This document shows, piece by piece, positions 19,426 to 30,962 of a stretch of 64,000 nt of DNA. Within the stretch, counting starts at the first letter, position 1; the number at the start of each line of letters is the position of its first letter. The notes below the pieces were generated by a model that worked only from the letters and a program-made list of their open reading frames with translations, was not told where the DNA came from and ran no database searches. The position numbers and the translations under genes are program-made. This stretch comes from Drosophila miranda (Eukaryota; Arthropoda; Insecta; Diptera; Drosophilidae): the NCBI RefSeq assembly GCF_003369915.1, contig NW_022881603.1:34841522-34905521 (forward strand), in the 5' to 3' direction.

Positions 19426-20332
19426 AGCAAAACACCATTGTGTTCAGTGCAGATCTCTCGTGGGACAAATCGCTGTATATGCCAATAATCATTTTTGAAG
19501 ATTGCGCGTCTAAGAAAACAAATGCGAAGATAATTTGCATCGAGAATGAAAACGTTTTGGCAATGTACAATAGCAAGCGCCTGGCTCATTACTTCGCCGA
19601 GGATTTGGGTGAGACTGTGGGAGTTCAGCTCGGGAACGCACATTATATGCTCCACGGCGCAGTATGTGTTACGTTCTCTGACAAGCCAGAAATGCCTGAA
19701 CATCAGCCACTTCATTGTTAACGATGTGCACAGGCATGATCCCTATATCGACGATTGCTCAGTGAATTGCGAAATGCCCTGACCTTGCACCAAAATCTTC
19801 GAGTCATACTGCTATGTCAAATGGCCGACGTGAAGAAATTTACCGACTATTTTGGAGAAGGGACAGAATTGATGCCGAAAGGAGCCCAAAAACCGGCGAC
19901 CCGCATTTCTTATTTGGGTGATATTCACAGCCGTATTTCAGAGGCTGGCATTCACAAGGGGCAGGACATTTACAAGGAGACTCCAGAGGTGTACAGAACC
20001 AAAACCGCCAGAAATGAGAAAATGGATAAATGTTTGGATGCCTACGAGGAGCTCGGCACTGATCTTTCTATTCGTCCATTTCTGTATGCCGTCAATTACG
20101 ACTTGGTGCCCGTCAACTATCGCCATTCGACCAGCTGCAAGACTGCCGTGCTCATTGCGTCTCAGCGGAACAATGCTAACCACCTACGCGTCTTGCTGTT
20201 TATGGGTGCTGATCCGTACGTTGTGGATGAGCAGCACCAGAACGCGATCACAGTGGCCGCATCAAAGGAAAACAATGAGTGCATTGACGTCCTGAACAAT
20301 TTCAGCCTGCGGGGCAATGAAATTAAAAGCAC
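19421..20332 (+). pseudogene. bgcn: bgcn helicase-like core and ankyrin repeats, copy 1, frameshifted
   Basis: Three successive frames make up one exon. The first encodes a degenerate RecA1 domain: where a DExH helicase has the Walker A lysine loop, it reads SADLSWDKSLYMP, followed by AKIICIENENVLAMYNSKRLA. The second reads SHFIVNDVHRHDPYID, where the DEAH box is NDVH. The third runs from LSELRNALTLHQNL through an ankyrin-like region (TAVLIASQRNNANHLRVLLF and GADPYVVDEQHQNAITVAA). Lack of ATPase motifs is normal for Bgcn, and ankyrin repeats within the helicase core are typical of Bgcn/YTHDC2. The frame breaks at about 19680 and 19754 are shared with copy 2. The exon is cut at 20332 by the BEL element and resumes at 26538. 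Confidence 0.8.
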
Positions 20333-20724
20333 TGTTCGGGCCAGCCGCTGAAGAATAACCGTAACTTTAACATTAGTATTGTATTGCAGAGAGAGCCGCC
20401 TTGTTGTAAAACGTTGACGTTCTGCAGAGCTGCTGCGCTCTCCCGCTAAAGGGGCTCTCTGCCGCCGCTACTTCGGCAACTACTTTGATCTGCTGCCGTC
20501 ACTTCGGCAATCACTTTGATCTAACGCCGTCGTCTATAGTTTAGTTCTATGCTAACCCCTCTGCGCATTGGTTGCATATCGATCTCGCATAAAGTTTATC
20601 TGGCAATAGCAAGCAATCGGCTTCCGCTAAGCCACCAAGATTAAATACGAATTATAAAGTTTAACCCAAAATCTCTTTTCATTTTGAAACACATAGGTGC
20701 TAAAAAAGCTTGGCATCTCAAACA
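20333..20724 (+). repeat. BEL 5' LTR, copy 1
   Basis: 392 bp, TGTTCGGGCC...CTCAAACA. It differs from the 3' LTR at several positions and by small indels, so the insertion is older than the duplication of the 12.7-kb segment. Confidence 0.9.
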
Positions 20725-21060
20725 TTGGTGACCCCGACGTGATATAAAACCATTGCTTAATCGCGTTCCGTTAAAACACTTATTATTTATACAATATTTT
20801 GTTGTTGGGTAGTTTAACTACCAACAAATACATTTCGGTGCACGTTGAAAAACAGTTTAAAGTGAAAATTCGGTGAGAGTGCGGCTGGAATATTTATAGA
20901 CAAATTCCGGTACTTTAAGCGTCGAATCTCTCATTCTCTGCGCAGCTGCAGCCGCGGTTCTTGACTTTTCGTGTCTTGCATTCTCGCTCTCGCGTCTATA
21001 CATCGTCGCTTAAGCGGTATTTCATTTTCCGTTGTTGTGTCGAATTGCACAACGGTTAAC

Positions 21061-22240
21061 ATGGACAACGATCCGAATACAGGCGCGGGCGGAAATATTG
21101 TGGTGGCTGATTCCAGACTGAGTCTGTATAAGCGTAAAAGTCAGTCATTATATGATCGATTGCACAGGCTTGGTGAATCCTTCGCGGGGAATAAAATCGA
21201 TAAGCTGACCGCCGCGGAAGTCGAGGTGCGCCTTGATATGTTGGCAGAAACTCGAGAGGAATTTAATAAGGCCCATAATGAGTTGGAGGCTCTCGATCAA
21301 AACGAAATTGGGAGGGAGCTGCGCGAAATCTTCGATTCTCTTTTCATATCGTTGAAAGCTGAGTTGCTGGCTGCTGTTGAAGTAAGCCAGTCACACGCCG
21401 CTGCCCATTCTACGACTCTGCCAAGCCATTCCGGACATAGTACCATCATCATGGCTCACAAGCAGCGACTTCCTGAGCTGAAGGTGCCTAAGTTTTCTGG
21501 TGGATACGTCGAGTTCTCGGATTTTATGGCAATGTTCAAATCGGTGATTGAAGCGGATGCGGATCTCAGTGACATCGAGAAATTCCAACACCTTCGCTCT
21601 TGCCTCGCTGATGCGGCTTTGGATTCGGTTCCATCGCTAGAGCTCTCCAGTGCCAATTATCGTGCGGCTCTGGATATACTTAATAAACGCTTTAATAACA
21701 AAAGACTTGTTTTCCAGGCACACATCAAGAAGATTCTTGGGCTAAAGAGGGTAGACTCGCCTTCTGCTAAAAGGCTTCGGGAGTTTTCGGATGCAGTCAA
21801 TTTACACATGCGAGCGTTGCAGACATTGGGAACTGCTGAGGAGATTTCAGGATTCATGGTCATCAACATGCTGCTGCAGAAGTTGGATTCGAAGACGCAA
21901 ACCAAATGGGAGGAGCACACATCGTCGGATGCTTTACCTACCGCAGAGGAATTCTTCGAATTCTTGCAGCAACGCTGCCAGAAAATGGAGCGATTGGAAT
22001 ATTTTACAGCGACACACGCTAGTAGCGATCAGGTGGGAAAAAACCATTAAGAAAACGGTTGTAGCTTCCAACTCTTCCGCCGACCCGTCTGTATGCGTCT
22101 TTTGCCACTCAGCGGGCCATGGAATATACTCGTGCAAGGTATTCGGAAATCTCTCACCGTTGCTGCGCCACAAAAAAGTGAAGAAGCTTTCCCTATGCTT
22201 CAATTGCCTAGTGCAAATGCAATAGTGGAAAATGTCGAGT
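21061..22240 (+). pseudogene. BEL Gag, copy 1, frameshifted before the zinc knuckle
   Basis: Starts at ATG 21061 (MDNDPNTGAGG). Contains the DUF1759-type gag region (LPELKVPKFSGGYVEFSDFM at about residues 137-156) typical of BEL/Pao. The frame ends at 22050 just after a run of six A. The next frame continues with a zinc-knuckle region (CVFCHSAGHGIYSCKVF, then LCFNCL). Because the shift is at an A run it may be a sequencing error, but both copies of the element have it. Confidence 0.8.
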
Positions 22241-22262
22241 ATGCGGCGGTAGGCATCATAGT

Positions 22263-22844
22263 TTGTTGCACTTCGATAGTATACAGCCCACAACACAAGG
22301 CTGCCCATGTATTACTCCTCCCGATCTGGCCGTTCAACCGGACACTCTTTCCGTTGCTCAAAATTCTGCTAGCAGCTCGTCTCTACCTTCGTTTACCTCT
22401 CTTGCTGCCCAAGGTCTTCACTCTGATGTCGTGCTTCTGGCTACAGCCGTGGTTCTCGTAAAGAATCGGTCTGGCGTTTTAGTTCCTTGTCGTGCCATCT
22501 TAGATTCAGGATCGCAGCTGCATCTCGTCACATCCAGTTTCGCCCAGCAGCTTCAGCTTAGGAGAACTCAATCGTCTGCACTTGTGTCTGGGCTGGGCGA
22601 TACCAGCGTTTGTACTGAGGGATCCACCATAAGCATTTGTATGCATTCTCGCACCTCTGCTTACACAACTACACTTACTGCTCTCATCGCCCCCACGATT
22701 ACCGATTCTCAACCAAGTATGACAGTAATGTATCCGATTGACGTATTCCATCTAACATTCAGCTTGCTGATCCTGCATTTTTCAATCCTCAACGGGTTGA
22801 TCTTCTCATTGGTGCGAGCGGTTTTTATGATCTCCTCTGCGTAG
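22263..22844 (+). pseudogene. BEL aspartic protease region, copy 1
   Basis: Contains CRAILDSGSQLHLVTSSFAQ, the DSGS active-site motif of a retropepsin-like protease, preceded by the VVLLATAVVLVKN strand. It is separated from gag by a frame break and from the reverse transcriptase by another at about 22844. Confidence 0.75.
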
Positions 22845-23752
22845 GGCAAATCAAACTCACCGATGGACTGCCTCTTCTGCAGAAGACCCGGCTTGGGTGG
22901 ATCGTATCTGGCGGTGGACAGAAGGTATCAAGCTCGGCGCTTTTGGCTACGCACAATTGTCCAGATTCGATAGCTGAGATGGAAGCAAGGTTGGATAAAA
23001 CTCTTCGTATGTTTTGGGAAGTCGAGAATTGTGTGGAGGCTGGGTTGAATACCAAAGAAGAAGACGATTGTGAAGCACATTTCGTAAGCCACCTTTCACG
23101 GTTGCCATCCGGGGAGTATGCAGTTCGTCTGCCGCTAAATAACAATACTGATCGTTTAGGAGAATCTTATGCTCAGGCTTATCGACGGTTGATCAGTCTG
23201 GAGCGTAAACTGGAGCGTAATCCTACACTCAAGGAGCGGTATTCCGGATCCGCAGCTACATCAACTGGATATTCTCTAAATGATGTGATGATGACAGGCC
23301 CTGTTATTCAGCCTGCATTGTTTAACATATTGATTCGCTTTCGAACATATCCAGTCGCTCTCACTGGGGACATTTGTAAAATGTACCGCTGCGTACGAGT
23401 GTCTCCACCCGACAATTTGTATCAGTTCATCCTATGGCGAGATTCCATCGAGTCCGAGGTTCAAGTCTACACATTAGACACCGCCACATACGGGACGAGG
23501 GCTGCATCATTTTTAGCGGTCCGCGCAATGCACCAGCTGGCCATTGACGAGGGTGAGTCCTACCCTCTTGGCTCAGCTGCTCTGCGGCAGGAGTTTTACG
23601 TGGATGACCTTATTTCGGGCGGTAATTCGGTCGCAACGGGCTCAGAAAAGATGCACCAAACATCAGCTTTACTGTCCCGTGGTAATTTTACACTTAGGAA
23701 ATGGTGCTCCAGTCACCAGGAAGTACTTGAGGAACCCCTGAAGATGACATAG
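22840..23752 (+). pseudogene. BEL reverse transcriptase, copy 1, with internal deletion
   Basis: Holds the fingers/palm blocks from SLNDVMMTGPVIQ through LTGDICKMYRCVRV to the catalytic YVDDL (QEFYVDDLISGGNS). Just before, ERNPTLKERY joins straight to SGSAATSTGYSLNDV, so roughly 50 residues expected in BEL family enzymes at this point (including the conserved arginine/valine strand) are missing. The element copy therefore could not supply an active enzyme. Both element copies share the deletion. Confidence 0.75.
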
Positions 23753-24012
23753 AGAAGTTCCTAAAGTTTAATGATGGAAGCGACATTGCCAAAACTCTCG
23801 GCTTAGCGTGGGACCCTGCTTCGGATCAGCTGCTTTTTGCCTTGTCCGCACTGGACACAAACTCAAAGCCATCAAAGCGGTCGGTTTTATCTACGATTGC
23901 GCGGTTCTACGACCCTCTTGGATTGATAAATCCAGTCATTGTCAGGTGCAAAATCTTCCTTCAGCAGCTTTGGAGAGAAAATTTGGATTGGGATTAAAGC
24001 GTACCCTCAGCG

Positions 24013-26143
24013 TTGCATTCAACTTGGATGGACTTGAGAAATAGTTTGGCAAGCATTTCTCGGATCTCATTTCCTCGCTTGGTTCTTCGTTCTAGTGTGG
24101 CTACAGAAGTTCACGGATTCTGTGATGCCAGCTTAGAAGCATATGGCGCTTGCGTGTATGTCGTGTCCAGGGAAGCCCAGTCTTCGAGCCACGTTTTGTG
24201 CTCAAAGTCGCGAGTGGCGCCGCTAAAGACTATATCGATTCCTAAGCTGGAATTAAGTGGAGCCCATTTGCTTGCGAAAATTATTCAGAATGTAAAGGAC
24301 ATGGGAATCTTTACAGGTCGGTTCTATTGCTGGTCGGATTCGTCAACAGCATTATCTTGGATTAGGGACGAGCCAGCTAAACTTCAAGTTTTCGTGGCAA
24401 ATCGAGTGGCATCAATTCAGGAGTTGACGGCAGCCATGAAATGGCGCTATGTTCCCACATCTTTAAATCCTGCTGATATTCTCTCGAGAGGCTCGCTTCC
24501 CAACCATCTTATCCAGTCAGAGCTATGGTTTCACGGCCCATCCTTTTTGCTAGGCTCCAAGGATAAGTGGCCTGTATCTCCTACTAAAAACATAGCAACT
24601 TTGGAGCTTCGCAAGAGAGGATTGCTAATCACGTCTCCACATGCCGATCTCACGTCCGGATGCAAATTTGCGAATTCATTCTTTCGCATGCAGCGCACAT
24701 TCGCCTACATGCATAAATTTATACATCGTCTTAGGCATCCAGGACTCACCGTTTCTGATATTCGGCAAGGAACGCATCTTCTAATTCGACACATTCAGCT
24801 GGCAAATTTGTGGATGGACATAATGGAGATTCGGCGCAATGGTCAAGTCATGAAATCCAGTTCTATTAGTTCGCTCAACCCGTTCATCGATCATTCTGGA
24901 CTACTTAGAGTTGGAGGTCGTCTTGACAACTCATCGCTAGGATTTGACGCTCAGCACCCGCTCATTCTGCCAAAGGGACATTCCATTACCTTTGCGCTGA
25001 TAAGATATTATCATGAAAGAAACCTCCATGCCGGACCTCGCGCCTTGCTATCCAAAATTCGGCTGGAATATTGGCCCATTGGAGGTGTTAAGGCAGTGTC
25101 AAGGGTCGTCAGCAGATGTGTGAGATGCTTCAGGACTAGGCCGCGCATGGTTGAACACATTATGGGAGACCTACCTAAGGAACGTTTGGAAGGATCTCGA
25201 GCTTTTGAAGTCACTGGAGTAGATTACTGTGGACCTTTTTTCTACCGATCAGAAATCCGCACGAGGCCTCCGATCAAGTGCTACATTAGCGTATTCATCT
25301 GCTTCACTTCTAAGGCTATACACATGGAGCTCGTAAAGGATTTGACCACCGCATCGTTTCTAGGCGCACTAAAGCGTTTTACTTCCACTCGAGGAAGGCC
25401 AAGTCAAATTTGGTCGGACAATGCGACAAACTTCGTTGGGGCCAAGAACGAGCTTCTGGAGCTAAAGAAGCTTTGTCTGAGCGAACCGCATATGAAGGAG
25501 GTCCACGAATCCTGCTTGGCTGACTCGATCGACTGGCGTTTCATCCCACCTCGCTCTCCGCATTTTGGCGGGTTGTGGGAAGCGGCCGTGAAGACCGCAA
25601 AATATCACCTGTACCGCTCAGTTGGACCATCTGTGCTTAGCTTCGACGAGCTGCGCACTCTGATCTGTCAGATCACTGCAATTGTTAACTCTCGCCCTTT
25701 GCTCTCGCTTTCAGAAAATCCTGATGATTTAGACGTTTTGACTCCTGCTCATTTGCTTTTAGGCGGCCCCCATGAGCAAATCCTCGAGCCTGACCTAACG
25801 AAGCTGAACTACAATCGTCTGGATGGCTGGCAGTGGGTCACCCAACTACAGCAAATATTTTGGAGCCGTTTGCGCGAAGAGTATCTCACTCTTTTGCAAG
25901 AGCGCGCGAAGTGGCGTACCCCCGCGCAAAACATCTGCAAGATCGACCTCGTTCTGGTGAAAAATCTTCCTCCAATGCGTTGGCCACTGGCTAGAGTGGT
26001 CGATGTCGTTGTGGGCAAGGACGGAGTGTGTCGCGTCGCTGACCTGAAGACATCCTCAGGAAACATCAGGAGGGCCGTCACTCGGCTATGTTTGCTGCCC
26101 CTTAAGGAATCTGTTGAGAGACTAGCTCCCAACGGGGGGAGTA
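24013..26143 (+). pseudogene. BEL RNase H and integrase, copy 1
   Basis: One long open frame of about 700 codons. RNase H: EVHGFCDASLEAYGACVYVV, CWSDSSTALSWI and VPTSLNPADILSRG. Integrase: zinc-binding region CVRCFRTRPR, core aspartate in VTGVDYCGPFF, second aspartate in WSDNATNFVGAKNE, glutamate in HFGGLWEAAVKTAKYHL. The C-terminal DUF5641-like strand (DLVLVKNLPPMRWPLARVV) is the usual end of BEL/Pao pol. The frame upstream to the reverse transcriptase is interrupted near 23752-24000, including a TAA at about 23996. Confidence 0.85.
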
Positions 26144-26537
26144 TGTTCGGGCCAGCCGCTGAAGAGTAACCGTAACTTTAACATTAGTATTGTATGAGCA
26201 GAGAGAGCCGCCTATGTTGTAAAACGTTGACGTTCTGCAGAGATGCTGCGCTCTCCCGCTAAAGGGGCTCTCTGCCGCCGCCACTTCGGCAACTACTTTG
26301 ATCTGCTGCCGCCACTTCGGCAATCACTTTGATCTAACGCCGTCGTCTATAGTTTAGTTCTATGCTAACCCCTCTGCGCATTGGTTGCATATCGATCTCG
26401 CATAAAGTTTATCTTGCAATAGCAAGCAATCGGCTTCCGCTAAGCCACCAAGATTAAATACGAATTATAAAGTTTAAGCCAAAATCTCTTTTTATTTTGA
26501 AACACATAAGTGCTAAAAAAGCTTGGCATCTCAAACA
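26144..26537 (+). repeat. BEL 3' LTR, copy 1
   Basis: 394 bp, followed by AGCAC. The frame of pol runs into it by a few codons. Confidence 0.9.
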
Positions 26538-26629
26538 AGCACCAAGCCCGATTTTGTGGACTACGATCTTATCATAGATTTATTTTACTTGTTGCGAACC
26601 AAGCCGGAATATCCGTCAGGTAAGCCAAC
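26538..26629 (+). pseudogene. bgcn: bgcn exon, part after the BEL insertion, copy 1
   Basis: Removing BEL and one AGCAC joins EIKST and KPDFVDYDLIIDLFYLL in frame, so the insertion split a coding exon. The exon ends at 26629 before donor GTAAGC. Confidence 0.8.
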
Positions 26630-26890
26630 TACTATTTTATTCTCTACTTATAAAAAGACGGTATCCAGCGAGGGGTATTTCCATTCTCTGCTGTTTAGTT
26701 AACGGTAGTATATTCCATATAATAATGGTTATATGACTAATCGTGAGCTGTGATGGCCCTCGCAATAGTTCCATCTCCAATGTGCCTATGTATCGTATAC
26801 ATCGATACATATCGCCCTTTGCCATTTAGCATTGTTTTTTTTTTTTTGAATATAGAACCAGGGTAGCAGGCTTTGGTTGAAACGTAAAAA
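26630..26890 (+). other. bgcn intron 5' part and PYM upstream region, copy 1
   Basis: Intronic sequence leading to the nested PYM gene. A short palindromic stretch (TATCGTATACATCGATACATATCG at about 26791-26814, with overlapping ATCGATA-type DRE-like core) is the best promoter candidate for PYM. Otherwise nothing is seen. Confidence 0.45.
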
Positions 26891-27502
26891 ATGAGCACTT
26901 ACCAGCAAAGCAGCGAGGGGAAATTTATCCCGGCCACAAAGCGTCCAGATGGCACTTGGCGCAAGGCGCGTCGTGTAAAAGATGGGTACGTGCCGCAGGA
27001 GGAGGTGCCGCTGTACGAGAGCAAGGGCAAGCAGTTTGTCGCCCAAAGACAGACTGGAGTGCCGCCTGGCATGTGTCCCATTCTGGCGGCAGAGTCAAAG
27101 AAAGAGCGCGAGAAGCAGGAGAGGACGAGAACAAAGAAGCTGGACAAGGACAAGGAAGGAGTTGCAGTTGCCCTAAGTGGCCCCAGTGGTTCCAGTGGCG
27201 GGTCGCCGCTTAAGGTTTGCCAACCTTCGTCTGACAGCAAGACGAACGTCAATGTGATATCAAACGCTCTGGCGGAGAAATTGAAGCTTAACGTACCCGA
27301 AGATGGCGATACTGAGAAACAATTAAAAAAGCTTCGCAAGAAAATCCGCGAATTCGAACAAATCGAGAGCAGAATTCAGGCCGGCGAGCATAAAAAGTTG
27401 GACAAAGACCAGCTCGACAAGGTAAAAAAGAAAGCCGAAATGCTAAAGCAGCTATCGGCATTGGAAAACAGCGACGCAGTGCAGCCAAAGCCACAATCAT
27501 AG
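26891..27502 (+). CDS. wibg: Partner of Y14 and Mago (PYM / within bgcn), copy 1
   Basis: 203 residues. The N terminus ([20 protein letters not shown], residues about 10-29) is the conserved PYM segment that binds the Mago-Y14 heterodimer and lets PYM take exon junction complexes apart on translated mRNA in the cytoplasm. It is followed by [17 protein letters not shown] and GMCPIL, a low-complexity Ser/Gly stretch, and a long charged helix (about 130-195, rich in E, K and L) as in fly PYM. Length matches the family. The gene is intronless and nested in the same orientation inside a bgcn intron, exactly the known fly arrangement. It differs from copy 2 at five residues, all in the C-terminal helix region. 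Copy 1 sits in the duplicated segment, so copy 2 is probably the original. Confidence 0.9.
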   Translation: MSTYQQSSEGKFIPATKRPDGTWRKARRVKDGYVPQEEVPLYESKGKQFVAQRQTGVPPGMCPILAAESKKEREKQERTRTKKLDKDKEGVAVALSGPSGSSGGSPLKVCQPSSDSKTNVNVISNALAEKLKLNVPEDGDTEKQLKKLRKKIREFEQIESRIQAGEHKKLDKDQLDKVKKKAEMLKQLSALENSDAVQPKPQS

Positions 27503-27647
27503 CGAAATATCGAGCTCAACTCAACTCTGCCTCAGCCACCAGGCATTTCTAATGTTTACACTTAAATTTAAAGAGAACACACTGACCTGAAGATGTCGCG
27601 CCGCTCTGCCCGGAAACACACAAACCAGCACACCACACTCACTTATG
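27503..27647 (+). other. bgcn intron fragment after PYM, ending at the duplication junction
   Basis: PYM 3' region and intron up to 27647, where the sequence switches to copia pol on the minus strand. The matching place at 57380 continues into normal intron. Confidence 0.7.
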
Positions 27648-30600
27648 GATCAACCTTTTGACACTGCTCATTAGTACAATCCACCTGGAACCCCGCATCC
27701 AACGGAGTAGCCTCTGGTCTACATTTGTCCATGTCGTGAGCTTGCAATAGTTCCCTGATGTATTGCGAGTGGCCTATGGTGATAGGCCCAAGCTCACCTT
27801 CACGGTGCAACTTCATGCTTAAAAACAGCTCTGGAACACCTTTGTCGATACATTCGAACGCATTTGAAATAGCCGATTTGATACCGAGCATGTCCTCTTT
27901 GGACTGACATGCTATAAGTAAATCGTCAACATACACCAAGATTAACGATAAGTTACCTTTCCCTCTCTGCTGGTAGAGGCACGGCTCGTTGTCACAGGAA
28001 ACAAAACCCAGATTAGTCAGGACGCCATTCAGCTTCGAATTCCATTCCCTTCCTGACTGCTTCAATCCATATATTGCCTTTTTATGCAGCATAGCCTTCG
28101 CTGGATAAGCTCGATCAATGTACCCTTGTGGTTGCTTCATGTACACCGTATCGCTCAGGTCACTGTTGAGGTATGCCGTACATACATCCATTTGGTTGAC
28201 ATATAATTTCAATTCTGCTGCTAGCGCAAGAATAAATCGCACGCTCTCCAGTCTGCAGACTGGAGAAAATGTTTCCGCATAGTTTATGCCGTACTGCTGG
28301 GAGCAACCTTTTGCCACCAGCCGCGCCTTGAAACGTTCGATTTGACCATCTTTGTCGCGTTTCAGGCTATATACCCATTTGCATCCAACTGCTCGTTGTC
28401 CTGCCGGTAAGTCTGCCAACTGCCATGTCTCGTTTGCCATTAATGCCTCATATTCGCGTTGCATCGCTTCGGACCAATGTGATGCATGAATACTGATCAA
28501 CGCCTCCTCGTAGGATACTGGAATCTTTACGTTGCTGGCAACCAGAGCACCAAGAATGTTGTACTCCTTTCTCGGACGGCCAGGTTTGCCGGTCCGAATC
28601 AGCCTTGGTCTGCCAGGTCCAACGCGAGGAGCTGGCTCATCTGACTCAACCTTTTCTGTTGCGCTCTCGTACCCATCAGTACCGCTGCTACTTTGATTCT
28701 CCCCGTCAATGCTTGCACCATGGCTGCTGTCTCCACCGCTGCTGTCAATGTCATCAGGATCGCCGCCTGACTGCATGCTAACTTCTGCCTTCGGAAGTTC
28801 GAATGTGACTGTATCCTTGTCGTCTTGGATCTCGTCAAAGAGAACATCTCGCCTCTCAATCACCTGATGAGACACAGGGTCATACAGTCGATAGCCCTTA
28901 GCCGCTACTGAATATCCAATCATGCGATATTCTTTGCCTTTTGGTTGAAGTTTACTCTTCCTTGGACCCTTGTCCAAAGCTACTGCAACGGAGCCAAAAA
29001 CCTTTAGATGACCAACAAAAGGTTTCTTACCAGTCCACGCTTCCATAGGCGTCATACTGGTCAGCGCCTTGGTCGGTGATCGATTCCGTACATACACAGC
29101 TGCGTTGACTGCCTCAGCCCACAAGGATTCGCCTAATCCTGACTGGACCAGCATACATCTTGACATTTCCACCAGAGTGCGGTTTGCCCTCTCAGCAACG
29201 CCGTTTTGCTGTGGAGTGTACGCCACTGTCAGCTGCCTCTCAATCCCATTAGTTTTCAGAAATTCATCAAACGATTTGTTGACAAATTCACCGCCATTGT
29301 CGCTCCGGATACATTTGAGACTTTTTCCCGTTTGCCGTTCAACCAGGGTTTTGAACTCGACGAACTTCTGGAAGACTTCATCCTTTGTCCGCAGGAAATA
29401 CACAAATATACGCCTTGATTTGTCATCGATGAAGGTTAGAAAATACTTTGATCCAGCAAGCGACTGTGTGCCAAAGGGCCCGCACACATCTGCATGAACT
29501 AGTTCCAATATATCTTGAGCTCTACTGGTGGTTGCAACAGGAAATGGTTGCGCATGAATCTTGCTGACCATACATGTTTTGCAATTCATATTCCCCGGGA
29601 AAACCATATTTTCAATGCCGCGCACCATTCCTTTGCTGATCAAATCTTTCATACTACTGATGTTCAAGTGGCCGTACCGTTTATGCCACAGGGCACCATC
29701 AGCCTTAACCGCCGCAAAACAGTTGTTTTGTTTTCCTCGAAACATATACAAGTTTCCAACTCTGTTCGCCTTTACAATGCATTCGCCATTTTGGATAACT
29801 CGTGCATATTCTTGTCCAAAAGTGACGAAACATTTATTCTGTACAGCGCTGCTCACCGAGAAATAGTTTCCATTCATTTCGGGCACATAGAGAACATTCT
29901 TTAACAGCAGCGTGCATATCTCTGGCTTCAGCTCTACTTCCCCTTTTCCTTCAGCTTTTAGGAAACCGGAGTCAGCCAGACCAATCATTTCTGTGTGTTT
30001 CTCGAACTTTGTGAATAACTGTTTCTCACAACACATGTGGCTTGTGGCACCACTATCCAAACACCACATACTCTTTTTCAAATTATCTGCGTCCAACGCA
30101 TTTAATAGACTGCACTGCTTGTTCTCCACTCTTGCTGCCCTTTCCACATTTGCGCTCTCCTTCTTACACTGAGTCTTCATATGCCCGCGCTCACCACACT
30201 TGAAACATATCATTGTATTGTTTCTCTTCTTTAGCGCTCTGTGCGCGGCCGGCTTATGTACTGCGGTATATGCCTTTGCGTATTCCTTTTGATCTTCTGT
30301 GTTTCCCTTTCGTTCGCCTTCTTCCTTCAGTTTTACGCATAGAACATCGAAAGTCGGCAGACTGTCCCGCGTCTCTATGGCGACAACGAAATTTTCGAAT
30401 TGTTCTGGAAGGCTTGACAACAAAACAATTGAGCGCAGTTCATCATTTAGCTCGATTCCTACTGACCCAAGGCCATCAAGAATATCCACGAACTCATTAA
30501 TGTAGCTTGAAACGCTTTGCCTTTGGTCCATGCGCTTGCTTAGCAATTTCTTGTACAGTTGAACCTTTCGTACAGGTCCACTTGGTTGATGAACACTCTT

Positions 30601-30858
30601 TAATTTGTTCCATGCTTCGGACGACTTACGGCAATTTTTAATGTATCCCAACTGTGAAGTTTTCACACTCAATGTGATCATGGCCAGCGCCTTTTCATCC
30701 TTGGCCTGCCAATTCACACCTTCGGGAACATTCGTTGGTAGCAGGTCACCAGATGCCACACTCCACAATTCAGCGTGCACCAACACAGACCGCATTTGAA
30801 TACACCAGGAGTCATAATTTCCCTCCTCTAATTTGTCTATTTGATACATCACGCTCAT
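27647..30858 (-). pseudogene. copia-type gag-pol, C-terminally truncated (C2)
   Basis: 1070 codons open from ATG 30858 to the junction, ending CTNEQCQKVDP. Gag, zinc knuckle, protease, integrase and the reverse transcriptase including YVDDLLIA are present; RNase H is lost. Unlike C3 and C4 it keeps the longer gag segment TFDVLCVKLKEEG, where those copies have lost 15 bp. Confidence 0.85.
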
Positions 30859-30962
30859 TGCTGATTATCGTTTAGTCTCTGAGTCACACCGATGTTAATA
30901 GTTCGTAACTAAAACAATCACTTTACTTTTAATTTACAAAATCCGAACCTGGGCCCATAACC

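Larger units (their letters stand above)
20333..26537 (+). mobile_element. BEL/Pao retrotransposon, copy 1
   Basis: LTRs at 20333-20724 and 26144-26537, target duplication AGCAC on both sides (20328-20332 and 26538-26542). The primer site TGGTGACCCCGACGTGAT (20726-20743) is complementary to the 3' end of tryptophan tRNA. Gene order is gag, protease, reverse transcriptase, RNase H, integrase. The coding region is broken by several frameshifts and an internal deletion in reverse transcriptase. It is inserted in sense orientation in a bgcn coding exon. Confidence 0.9.
14906..27647. repeat. 12.7-kb segmental duplication, copy A
   Basis: Repeated in direct orientation at 44696-57380. It holds the copia 3' end, inverted bgcn flank, inverted Harbinger, inverted bgcn exon 1 fragment, bgcn body with BEL element, and PYM. 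Left junction: Harbinger/copia with CAG shared. Right junction: bgcn intron joined to copia pol near 27647 with a single shared G. Both junctions fall within about 40 bp of each other in the copia pol sequence. Confidence 0.85.

Noticed and set aside
26899-27339. 146-codon frame antisense to PYM
   Set aside because: Shadow of the conserved PYM frame; no start context or domain.
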